From Laburnicola sp. R22_1 (taxonomy: Eukaryota > Ascomycota > Dothideomycetes > Pleosporales > Didymosphaeriaceae), in assembly GCA_014281115.1 (NCBI GenBank), contig JACONQ010000008.1, positions 868,001 through 932,000 of the forward strand: DNA of 64,000 nucleotides. The letters are read 5' to 3'. The notes below the pieces were generated by a model, which had not been told where the DNA came from, ran no database searches, and saw nothing but the letters and a program-made list of their open reading frames with translations. Position 1 is the stretch's first letter; every line of letters begins with the position of its first letter. Below, piece after piece: positions 21,763 to 30,958 of this stretch. The position numbers and the translations under genes are program-made.

Positions 21763-23297
21763 TGCTCCGAACATATATTTTCTTCCCATGTACCATGTAT
21801 TTCGCCGGAAGTCTTCGATTCTTTTGCCTAGAGCGATATGCATGCATCGGTGTCTGGCGTTTTTCCCCAAGATTGGTTATAATGAACGCATGTTTTATAT
21901 TGGGGGCTCTACATACGAAGGGCAAGCTACGGATATTGTCATCTGGAAACACGTTCATCCACGCAATCATCTGGCCTTCAATTCCATTCTGTTCCTCAAA
22001 CTTCTCTTGTGGCAATGCAACATCTTGGCTGATAAAGTGCTGACCGGGGCAGGGGTTCAATTGTATCGATCAAAGAATGTTCGGCTTCCTCGTTCGTTCT
22101 TGCGTAAGAAGTGAAATATAATCATTCAGCCACGTCGTAATTGAGTGCGCACGTGGGTGTGTGCTGGCACCAGGATGTTGATCAATGCGTGGGATCCCGT
22201 ATACCGAAAAGTTCAGCTCAGTCAAGACTCAACCACACACGTCCTGGTCGCTCGTCAGCCTTTCCAATGCTTCTGTCACATGCCACATCCCAGCCCAGCC
22301 CTACTCTACTAGAGTACGGGCAAACGCACCACCCAAAAGCTCGGTCATGTTGCGTCCCTGGTAATTCAGTCTGGACACCCAATTGCGTGCGAATGTCGTC
22401 TTGCATGGACCCCACGTAGTAATGCACCACCTGATGCTGGCCACTGAGGCGTGCTAAGCTCCGGGGATGGAAGCTTGTACTCGGTAATGGCTCGTACTCT
22501 GGTGTAAGACACTTCCACGTGTCGACGATAGAACCTGGTGCTCGGGATTCGCGCTTAGGGAATACATCCGTCTTGGGTTAGCGGGTCTATCAGGTTGCGG
22601 TCGGCGTGTATTTCCATGAGCGTTACTCGCACGTCCATGGAAACATTGTGACCGGCGAGGTGGCGTGGCCGCGGTTTGCACCGGCGGGTTTCCGCGTGCC
22701 AGCTATGTCTTCCCTTAATCGGTATCCGATAAATGGATGTTCACGGCTTGCATCCAGCGTCTCAATGTAGTGTTCAATGTGGCGTTTCTCTAAGGTAAGC
22801 TGACTGACCATCTACGCAGTGTTATGCTGCTGAGCCTCAAGTTGGCGTCCTTCTAAGGTAAGCTGACTAGTCATTTACTTAGCGATATGCTACTGACTTT
22901 ACGACTTAGGAACAACTGAACATTTGTCAGTGAAGATGTCGTCAACCAGAGGGTACGGGTGACTGCAAAAATTCCCTGCAGGAACCAAAGCTCTCGTAAA
23001 TGACCACCAAAGGGCTTTGCGAACCATGCGCGCTCGTCATCTATACCCTTCTTTTGACCGTATGCGAATGACTTTATGGCTTAGAAACAAGGGAAAACTT
23101 GCCAGTGACGAGGTCGTCGACGTGGGGGTGAAATGAAAGATAGGATGTGAATGAGTATACGAAGGTGTCGCGGAGACTTGAGACGGAAGCATCGCTCGCG
23201 ACAAGACTACCATCGGTACAACTACGACAATCTCTTCATTGTATCTCTTCCACAAAGCTCAGCTCTTCTCCAGACTCTGGACACCAAATTTGAGAAC
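21763..23297. other. Gene-poor region with degenerate repeats
   Basis: No supported gene over about 1.5 kb. The right half holds imperfect repeats (listed separately). Several short frames exist but none has recognisable features. Confidence 0.45.
22782..23136 (+). repeat. Degenerate direct repeats
   Basis: A unit beginning GGCGTTTCTCTAAGGTAAGC (22783) recurs about 62 bp later as GGCGTCCTTCTAAGGTAAGC (22845); similarity extends about 55 bp. The end of the second copy (ATGCTACTGACTTTACGACT, about 22887) recurs near 23061 as ATGCGAATGACTTTATGGCT, with similarity on through a GTCAGTGA/GCCAGTGA and GTCGTC core. Many differences between copies are C/T or G/A transitions. Confidence 0.55.
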
Positions 23298-23528
23298 ATG
23301 CGTTCCTTCAACACCTTAGCGCTTCAGGCCCTGCTCTTCGCAAGTGCATCCACACAACAAGCTACCCCTCGAACAATCATCCAATTCCCCAACCCAACAT
23401 GGCTCGAAAACATTGCCGCCACCCAAGTGCGGCGCGGTACGGGACTGGGTGTGTTCACAGCACGTTACTCCACAGTATGTACGACCGAAAACTTGACGAC
23501 TAGAATGCAGATCTTTTTGGATATGTGA
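23298..23528 (+). pseudogene. Truncated secreted-protein gene (SMP-30-like N-terminus)
   Basis: A 76-codon frame with a signal peptide (MRSFNTLALQALLFASAS) followed by TIIQFPNPTWLENIA. In fungal secreted beta-propeller proteins of the SMP-30/gluconolactonase-like group the mature N-terminus typically reads close to this, then continues with AVRSNG and hundreds of further residues. Here the similarity stops right after ENIA and the frame ends about 35 codons later. No propeller exons are seen downstream, so this looks like a gene remnant. Family assignment is from memory of the motif and is tentative. Confidence 0.4.
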
Positions 23529-24070
23529 AGGGTGATTGTAAAATGGGTTGAACCTACACATAGGGTGTCATTTATGTTATGCGTTGTCTGGTGCCATGGT
23601 TACCCTGATGGGTTGGAGGGTTAACGATGAGTTGCTCTCAGGCTGCGCGGTGGTTCTCGATACTGCACTGCGAACGGGATGTTGTATTTACTCTACGCTC
23701 GAACAGACCGCTTTGGCAAGCATGGTTCTTTCTTGCATCTAAGATCACGTTAGAGATTAGAAAACAATCCCTGTGACTAAGTTAAAATCATAGTCCAAAT
23801 TTTAGAAGGCCAATGCCTAGGGATCCAGTCACACATGTTGATGTTTTCAACACTCTTGTATTAATTAAGCAGGAGGGGCTCTGTTTGTAATTTTTGTTCT
23901 ATTCTATATGAATAAACCCTTTCTTCTACTTTCACGGGTCAAGAACACATGATTAGGGATATTTGCGAGCTACATAGGTACGTATATACGAGATAGAACG
24001 ATCTGCGACGCAAGAACTCTCTCGAGCCACTGCAAGAGTAACAGATTGGCTATTCTGTTAATTAAATCTC
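23529..24070. other. Intergenic region, AT-rich
   Basis: No supported gene. The stretch 23760-24070 is A/T rich and lies in an accessory interval with gene remnants. Confidence 0.4.
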
Positions 24071-24602
24071 TTAGAAGCTAATCTTGGTAGAAAATACCTG
24101 GCGTCTAGGCCTATTCTCTATTGAGATAGGCATCAAATTAAGAAGGGTGACATTGCGGCACTCAAGTGCTGATTGAAGGAATGGGTTAAGTACTATATAC
24201 ATAAGGGATAGCCCAAATTCACCCGAGGGGCTAAGTTGCAGCTCTGTGAACCATAGTGTCACGTCGATTTTGTCTTTCCGGTCTCGGAGTCGATAATGCC
24301 ATCCCACCATTGAGCATTCTTTGAAGATGCGCACTTCCCGCTCTATGACGGTTCCCAAGACTTTTTCCTTGTCGATCTTGACAGTGACTTTTTGATCAAT
24401 CGTGAATTGCGGGATCGAGTCGTATACAGGACGAGGTGCTATCTCGATGAAAACTTTTGCACCCCCTCGCTTCCGTCCTCTAAACACCGGTGGGGTGCAC
24501 TCTTTCTCCAAAAGTGCCGTCCCCGATTTTTTCAAGACCACCTTCCCAGCTAAACTTCGGTCTGGAGAGGTCGCTTTTAGCGGGCCCTCTTCGCCATCAT
24601 GA
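24071..24602 (-). CDS. GRK-GGAK/WHY domain protein, left paralog
   Basis: Minus-strand frame of about 156 codons from a GTG (24541) that stays open upstream to a CCATCTAG acceptor-like site near 24620; there is no ATG, so an upstream exon is expected but not found with confidence. The domain reads PPVFRGRKRGGAKVF, then F-x(3)-QKVTVKIDKEKVLGTV, then GWHYRLRDRKDKID-x(3)-WF. The same order (F-x-GRK-x-GGAK, V-x-I, WHY-x-L-x-D, K-x-D, W) occurs in the plus-strand gene at 25989-26507, so they are homologs. The strand pattern is reminiscent of small Tudor/chromo-like barrels, which is inference only. Confidence 0.45.
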
Positions 24603-24789
24603 GCCGGAATCCGCTAGATGGTTATTTGAGGTACTGAACATATAAATCCTAAGTAGATCCAAGGGCGGGGCGTCATGCAGGTTTTGAACGGCTAAGTGAC
24701 AAACTTTCTTGTGATGCTCTGCATTGAGTCTGGTGAAGCTTCGTCGAACTCCGAAACTCCCGGAGAGCTGTCCCGCGAGGAAGCCTGCT

Positions 24790-25511
24790 TCAGATGCACT
24801 GGGGATGTTGATCTACGGAATCTGATGTATAAATGACACCGTGTACCGAGAGTGCGCGAAGTCTTCTTTCAGATGTATAAATGACATTTTCATCGGGAAT
24901 CTTCGGTCGTTTCTTCCACAGGCTCCAGTGACGGAAGTGGGCTGATGTTTCCAACAAGCGTCGGAGGGGTGCTTTGTCTTTGGATGCGATAGCAAACAGA
25001 TCAGATGTGTCGTTGATATACTGGGTTTCTTCTCGCAGAATGGCGTTGGGGTCGTTGTGGAACCAATTTGACAGGCTGCGCACGTCTTTCTTCGGGACCT
25101 TGGGACGTGACCGTAGATTTGAGTGCTGAATCACGAGTTCGTCTTCTTCGAATCAGTGCTGCAAGTTTGCTTGTCGAGTTCTCTTACTGAACGCTCTCAA
25201 CCGCTGGTCAATTTCCTTGATTAACTCTAACCGCACCTCTGATGTCTCTTGTCGAAACGATCCATTGTGTATATCGGGCGCTGAAGGGTCGGACAGTTGG
25301 CCATCGAGTGTTTGAGCTGTTCTTCTAATTCCACGAGCTCGTCTTGAATCGCAAGTAGTACTCTAGCTGTTAAGGCGCTGAAGCGACGCAGAACGAAGAA
25401 GTCATTGTCAGAAGCAACGAACGAAGCGAAGTCGCGGTATCCAGCATACTTCCACGGCTTTTTTTGATAGTCTTGGGGCACTCGAGTAGTTCTGCGATAT
25501 TCTTCTGCCAT
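24790..25511 (-). pseudogene. DUF6594 protein gene, broken
   Basis: Reading the minus strand from ATG 25511: YAGYRDFASFVASD, FFVLRRFSALTARVLLAIQ and DELVELEEQL match the start of fungal DUF6594 proteins. After about residue 75 the frame must shift by one base to continue as IHNGSFRQETSEV...IKEIDQRLRAF. An in-frame TGA follows near 25157, and the same frame resumes with SLSNWFHNDPNAILREETQYI, SDLFAIASKDKAPLRRLLE and YTSERRLRAL, again the DUF6594 order. The C-terminal transmembrane helices of the family are missing. One frameshift, one nonsense codon and a lost C-terminus make this a decayed copy. Family members are membrane proteins of unknown role. Confidence 0.65.
24824..24886 (+). repeat. 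15-bp direct repeat inside the DUF6594 relic
   Basis: GATGTATAAATGACA occurs at 24824-24838 and again at 24872-24886, exactly 48 bp apart, so the encoded peptide VIYTS is duplicated in frame on the minus strand. Confidence 0.7.
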
Positions 25512-25988
25512 GCGTAAGAATCGACGCTGCGAATAACAATGTATTGAATAGTGTCGTGTTTTTCCAATGCAGCGCGTGGTAATGCGATCACAGTTGCGGA
25601 GAAAGGCTACGAGCTCATGACCGTAGAAGCTGAGTCATTGGCACCTCTGAATCGTTGTTGCCCAGATTTCAGGCTGAGTGCTGCACTGGCTATTGGTTGC
25701 TTTATGTCATCCCTGCACACATTTAGGCAGCGAGTGACGGCTCAGCCTCTTCATGAAAATCTCAGACCATCAGACCTTTATTTCATGTTACACTAAGCAC
25801 GTTATCCTGTTTTCAATCTAATCACTACATGTTGCTCTAGACCTACATGTTTCCGAACTTGTCCCTGACATAACGCAATTACTCTCGACAAGGGCTACAA
25901 ACAGACATAAAGCGGTGACGTGAAACAGCCAGCCATCTCAAGGTATAATCGAAGCACACGAAAAAGAGAGCGCAACTGGCCCTGAAAG

Positions 25989-26507
25989 ATGTTCTCCGTG
26001 CTGCTGGAAGATCTCGATAGTGACTGTTCCGACACAGACGTCATCGAACTTGAGGACGACATAAAATACATCGACGATCACGAACCCATCATGATGCCTT
26101 CCGTTCACGCTGGTGAAGTCATAAGAGATAAAGCCCCGAAATCAGACATCTGTGCAGCACCTCAATTCAGCGGCCGAAAGATTGGAGGCGCGAAGAGCTT
26201 TTTGGGCGAAAATGCCGCGATGGTTGACAGTGACGGCAGGCCAGCGCAATTTCAAGTGGGATATTACGTTCAAATTCAAGATATACGTGGCAACTGGCTA
26301 CAGGCTAGAGTAGCAAATAGCGATGTTAAAAGGTTCATGGGCAGAAGAGTCTGGCACTACAAACTCAGCGACGAGGAGGGCAAGCTCGATCAAGATCGTT
26401 GGGTACCACAGCCGATGGTGAGTATGGGCGTACCGTTTAAGACAAAATGGACTAGTGGTAAAGCGAAGCTGGCGGGCGACCAAGAGATACAACCGAAGAA
26501 TGAATGA
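25989..26507 (+). CDS. GRK-GGAK/WHY domain protein, right paralog
   Basis: Single-exon ATG-started frame of 172 aa. The N-terminal 45 residues are acidic (SDCSDTDVIELEDDI). The domain is about residues 57-140: APQFSGRKIGGAKSF, then QFQVGYYVQIQD, LQARVANSDVKRF, RRVWHYKLSDEEGKLD and RWVPQPM. The order and spacing match the left paralog on the other strand about 1.5 kb away. The C-terminus is basic (KTKWTSGKAKLAG). Likely a small barrel-like binding domain; function unknown. Confidence 0.55.
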   Translation: MFSVLLEDLDSDCSDTDVIELEDDIKYIDDHEPIMMPSVHAGEVIRDKAPKSDICAAPQFSGRKIGGAKSFLGENAAMVDSDGRPAQFQVGYYVQIQDIRGNWLQARVANSDVKRFMGRRVWHYKLSDEEGKLDQDRWVPQPMVSMGVPFKTKWTSGKAKLAGDQEIQPKNE

Positions 26508-27557
26508 TTGTATCTATTAGATGTAGTGAGAATAGCCTATAATCATGCCGTCTGCTCTTTTTGCGTCGTTGTGCTCGAATGTTCCGAGTCAGCCTTCTCT
26601 GCTATAAGTTGATTGTACATCATTTATATCAACCTTGTCATGCATGATCACTCTCCGCATCTATCAGTATGCCTATGGTCTTCTTGAACTAAAACTCACT
26701 CAAGTCGCTCCGCTATAGCCCAGAACCTGTTCTTTTCCCCGCGGCGAATAACAACCTGATCAATCAGAAGCGAAATTGCCCACCAAGTGCATCATTCATC
26801 TGTGACTTGATAATTTCAACATTAATTAGATTTAATTGCAGGTTCAAAGGTCGCGTGATAGGCGCATTCACCTTCACCGCGCCCTAGCGCGTTGCCCTTT
26901 TTCGCCACAACTAGGACAATTAAGGCTAGCGCTATTTTAAGCGAGCGCACTAGCACTCATTAGCGCCGTCGCCCCGACTATAAATTCTGCCACCGCAACT
27001 GCCTCTCAACTTCCTTCTCCTCACTCATCCACTTCCTGGCCTCCGAGGTTCGCGAGACACCTTCACGGTTGCCATACCTACCACATTGCACACTGTGGAC
27101 TGGTCGCTTCTTCTCAAGTCATTCAATGCTCCCGAGCAGACTTTGCCCTCTTCTTCAATCAGGAACCTTCTCGCCTTTCTGATTTCTTTACACCCTTTCT
27201 TCTGAGAACGTAAGATAAACTCCCTACATAACTGGGTATCCTTCCTGCTTCTCCTCTTTCCCTCTATTGATACCCTAGCATCGTTGCCGACCGGACAGGT
27301 CGCTCTATTCGGCAACGGGGTGGGCAACCAGAACCGCTCAGGCCATTGTCAGAATCTTAATCGTCTGGCAGTGAGTATATGTAGAACCAGGCCGTGTCAT
27401 CTTAATCGGGCACAATCAGCTTGGGTATCGCTTGAGCGGTCACCTGGTTGCGCGGTGCAACACGGTATCAATGGACCAAACGAAGCTCCAGTCAGGATCT
27501 CCTGTGCACGACGCTTAGTTGGTTTACGGATTCGACAAGATCTACATTGCATTGACA
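26508..27557. other. Intergenic region with a TATA box and an untranslated-intron candidate
   Basis: ACTATAAATT at about 26977-26986 is a clear TATA-type element, followed by C/T-rich leader sequence. A GTGAGTATAT donor at 27371 and an AATCAG acceptor at 27419 delimit a 49-nt intron candidate. These may belong to the leader of the spliced gene beginning at 27824 or of the short frame at 27558. Confidence 0.35.
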
Positions 27558-27692
27558 ATGGCTGACAACGGCGCTTCGATCTCGATACATTGTGTATTCG
27601 AGATTCCCTCCGGCCCTCACATGAACGCCTCGACGGAGTGCATAGCCTCAACGGAGTGCAACGATTTTTTTTTCATTGAGCTCCATGCCTGA
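27558..27692 (+). CDS. Possible small ORF (44 aa)
   Basis: MADNGASISIHCVFEIP opens a 44-codon frame with protein-like composition, downstream of a TATA box and an intron-like segment. It could be a short peptide gene, an upstream ORF or part of the N-terminus of the next gene. Confidence 0.2.
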   Translation: MADNGASISIHCVFEIPSGPHMNASTECIASTECNDFFFIELHA

Positions 27693-27823
27693 TAGGCTGG
27701 TCTTGAGGAAGAACATCGACTTCGACTGGGCGGTCAGTCAGCGGAAGCAGTGAGAGCGGCTCACAGCAACGAGCTAGAGTGCTCGGGCGCGTCGTCATCT
27801 TACACCTCTTGCTGACGCACAAC

Positions 27824-28785
27824 ATGTCGACGCGTCGCTCCAGGCAAAGGCTCACGCTGGCATCGACCTCGACAGCTTCGCCGGTCCCTCACCGTCCCTC
27901 TTGCCTTTCATGCTACACGCCCTACGCACCCTACGCTCGCCATCCTCCCACGAGCCCGCTGACCGCCGAGGAGAGTCAGACATTGGAATAGCGCGTTGCT
28001 CTCGAAGACATACGCTGACCCGCATCGCCAGCTCGCTTGAGAGCCTCTCCCTCCTCCTCTTACCAGCCAGATGCTCACCCAGAAGACGAATCCGCAGTCC
28101 CAGTTGGCGCACCGACTGCTCGACCAGCACCTCCTCTCCCAAATCCCACCCCCCCGCGCAAAACAGCGACGACAGCACCCGCTCAAGCGCCCTCAGTCAA
28201 CCACCACGGCGGCCACGAGCTGCCATCCAGCGCTCTAAACCATCGAGACCGCGACTTCCCTGTGCCCGGCCCTCCACGAGCCTCCACCACAGACAAGAGC
28301 AAGCAGACATAACGAGAAAGACAGGATAGAAGGCCGAATGCACCCCCAGAGAGAGAGATCCATCCATACCTTGATCGCAGCACGCGGTTCTTCGTCAATG
28401 CTCTGCTCTCCATGTCGGAGACGGGCTGTCTTCGATGGACGGGTACCTGGGATCCGCTGCTTCGCGAGCGCGTGTTGACATGTCGGCGGTATAACGGCAG
28501 ACGGAGAAGTCGCGCTCAACTACATGCACACTTTCCCAACTCTTCAAAGGCACCTGCCTCGCTGCCGAGCTCAGGAAGGTGTGACACTGCGCGGGTCAGG
28601 GTCGGTCGATGCCAACCTCGCGGAGTCGACGCCAGCAGCCAGACAATGGCAAGCAATACGATGTTGTCCAACGTGGACTCATTGTTTCAATGCGGCCGCT
28701 ATCGTCGACTTTCTTTCCAGGAACCACACCTTCGATCCAGCAAGCTTATGACGTGGGGACCCGAGCTATGAACAAGAGGTATTGA
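27824..28785 (+). CDS. Orphan five-exon protein
   Basis: Exons 27824-27974, 28032-28261, 28325-28442, 28501-28578 and 28643-28785 sum to exactly 240 codons (239 aa); the introns are 57, 63, 58 and 64 nt with pyrimidine or CTGAC/ATAAC-like branch signals. The first 120 residues are Ser/Pro/Arg rich and disordered. The second half is ordered: APPEREIHPYLDRSTRFFVN, ALLSMSETGCLRW, GEVALNYMHTFPTLQRHL, YDVVQRGLIVSMRPL and TTPSIQQAYDVGTRAMNKRY. No family recognised. The last donor (GTGTGA) is weak, so the final junction is the least certain. Confidence 0.5.
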
Positions 28786-29560
28786 ACTTGAGAGGAAGAC
28801 ATAGACAGATGAGGAATGCTAGGCTCGCGCAGAAAATAGAGGAGCAGACAATAAACAATGTTGAAACACCTACCTAGCTACCTAGATACGCGTGAGGTCG
28901 CATGGGCAGCTAACGCCCCGCCTACACCGCGTGGTGGCGAACGAGGATCAGGTGGGTCAGACCAGCGCGCTACTGCAACAAAAGACAAAAGCTGGTATGC
29001 GCAACATGCAGGCGTATCGCCGAATATAGTGCTCGACCTGCCAAGGCCGCGTCCTTTTTCATCCACTTGGCATATAGTGCGAGTAACGGGACGCACCTTG
29101 CTCTACGGAATGGGAAGGTCGCGTGGGATACGGGTACAATCCATGGATTCCGCATGTACACGTGTATTTTTGCAGAGTGGGAAAACCTCTACCTGTGCTG
29201 TTGGCTCAACTAAGATGCTAACTGCTGGGTCGCGCCATATTACCCACACGAAGCAAAGGAGGAGAAGACCAAGGAAGTCGAACAACAGTATGCGGTCAAA
29301 GGCATCGGTCAGCCTTCATTCTGCGGCATGGACGCTCGTATGCTGAAAATCCACACATGCTTCCCCCAAGTAGTCGAGCACAACCTCCGGCGCCCAATGT
29401 GCAATTGAAACCAAACACTTCACGTCTATGACCTCCGACTTTTAGTGGGCCCGCCGTATGCATTAGAGAGAAAGGAAAAACCATCGTCAACGAAATGGCT
29501 ATGTCTCAGGAGGATTCCAAGAATTCTGCCTTGGCCGCCGTCATGAAACACCAGATTTTT
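28786..29560. other. Region with a coding-like but interrupted frame
   Basis: In one plus-strand frame coding-like sequence runs from about 28919 (ARYCNKRQKLVCATCRR, FFIHLAYSASNGTHLALRNG, IFAEWENLYLCCWLN) to a TAA at 29211-29213 and then resumes (NCWVAPYYPHEAKEEKTKEV, GQPSFCGMDARMLKIHTCF) to a TGA at 29406-29408. A second frame is also open from 28858 to 29346. No splice pair tested restores a single frame. Confidence 0.25.
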
Positions 29561-30110
29561 TTACTTGCGCATCGTACACCGGTCGAGCGCATCGAGCAGC
29601 TCCGGCCTCTCTGCCAACGCTTGCCGCGCTTGCGAGTAGGTAAACCATTGCCGTGACCGCTTGTGCATCTCTGGCCAGTGGGCCTCCTGCTTCTCGACGG
29701 TGGCTTCGAAGAAGTGATACGAAGCCTTGGGAGCCTGGGTGGTGAGCTGGTCGGGTCGCCGCCGCTCAGGGATGAGGCCGAGGTCGTAGTTGACCTTGAC
29801 GATGATGCCGGCTTCCTCCCAGGCCTCGCGCTTGGCGGCATCCTGAGCCGTGGCTTCGTCCGTTTCCCAGCCGCCTTTGGGGAGCACCCAGCCGCCGCGG
29901 CGCGTCGACTGGATGAGGAGCACGTAGTACTTGTCAGAAGAGAGTGGCACGATGCCTGCAACGAGACGCTCGCCCTGGGAGCCGTAGCCTGGGGCAGTCA
30001 GCACACCAACAGTCCGGGGCATGTGCGGGAGCAGCGGCGGCTGCGAGACACTCACGCTGGTTTGTGCGGCCGGTGCGGGATTGCATCGAGAGCTGCTGTG
30101 CGGCAGCCAT
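29561..30110 (-). CDS. Diphosphoinositol polyphosphate phosphohydrolase (Nudix, Aps1/Ddp1-like)
   Basis: Two exons, 30110-30056 and 29988-29561 (67-nt intron), encode 160 aa. N-terminus SRTGRTNQRYGSQGERLVAG, then IQSTRRGGWVLPKGGWE, leading into the Nudix box GGWETDE...REAWEEAGI. The WVLPKGGWE signature and the short length are those of the DIPP/Aps1/Ddp1 subfamily, which hydrolyses inositol pyrophosphates, diadenosine polyphosphates and polyphosphate. The acidic metal ligands REAWEEAG are intact. A frame that simply extends upstream without splicing lacks the conserved N-terminus, so the spliced model is preferred. The gene is divergent from ATE1. Confidence 0.9.
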
Positions 30111-30958
30111 GGCGGGCGAGGCTAACGAGCGACGAGGGGAGCAGCGGGCGGCGCGCAGAGGCAGGATGGCAAGGAGACACGGGTGCCGGAGCAATGCAAC
30201 AGGCAATAGGGGTGGGCACGGCAGGGCGGCGGGCAGACTGAGCTGGGGCGCGGTGAGTGCCGTGGATGTGATGCAACAGAGGTGGCAAGGCTGCGCTCAG
30301 TCCCGCGGGGGACGGGGCTGAGGATGGGGGAGAGACATGCGCAGAGGGAAAAGAGCGAGCATCGTGGATCGTGTAGGTGTTTTAGGTGATTCGGTCAGGG
30401 TCCGTCGTAGGTGAAAAAGTGGGAGACTAAGAGCACCGCTCCGTCACTGCAGCTCCCACCCGACTGGCCCGCCAAGCTGCGGCCAGGGGCTGCTGCCATT
30501 CACTGGCGCTGCACCTCCAAGGTAGATCTCCCTGGGAGGGCGAGCAGGCCACGGCCGTGATGGTGACGTCGCGGCCGCTGCGCCCATGGGTATTTGAGGG
30601 TGCGCGCCGCCCAGTAGCAGACGCACCTGCGCCCTCGTGAGGACGCTGCTCGGATTCCTGGACGCTGCGAGGCCGCCGTGGCACGAAAACGCTGCATCCA
30701 ACGTCTGCGCGACGATAGCGCCGCGACAGTACTCTTTTACACACATCTCCGCCTCCCCAGTGCACCCGCCGTGTCATTGTCCTTACTCACGGCGGCACGA
30801 GACGAGCGCGCTCCGGGTAGCCGTCGCACCGTCTGTTCCATTGCCTCCTCTCCCCAACGGCGCTCTGCCTCTGCTCGTCGTCCCCCTCCAGGCTCTCCAC
30901 CGCCAGTCGCCCGAGCTGCCCCCACCGCCGCGCTCGCTCCCACGCTTATGCTGCCCTC
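30111..30958. promoter_or_regulatory. Divergent upstream region of the Nudix and ATE1 genes
   Basis: About 850 bp of G/C-rich sequence between divergent start codons. Long frames on both strands here reflect the high G/C content; none shows domain features. Confidence 0.4.
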
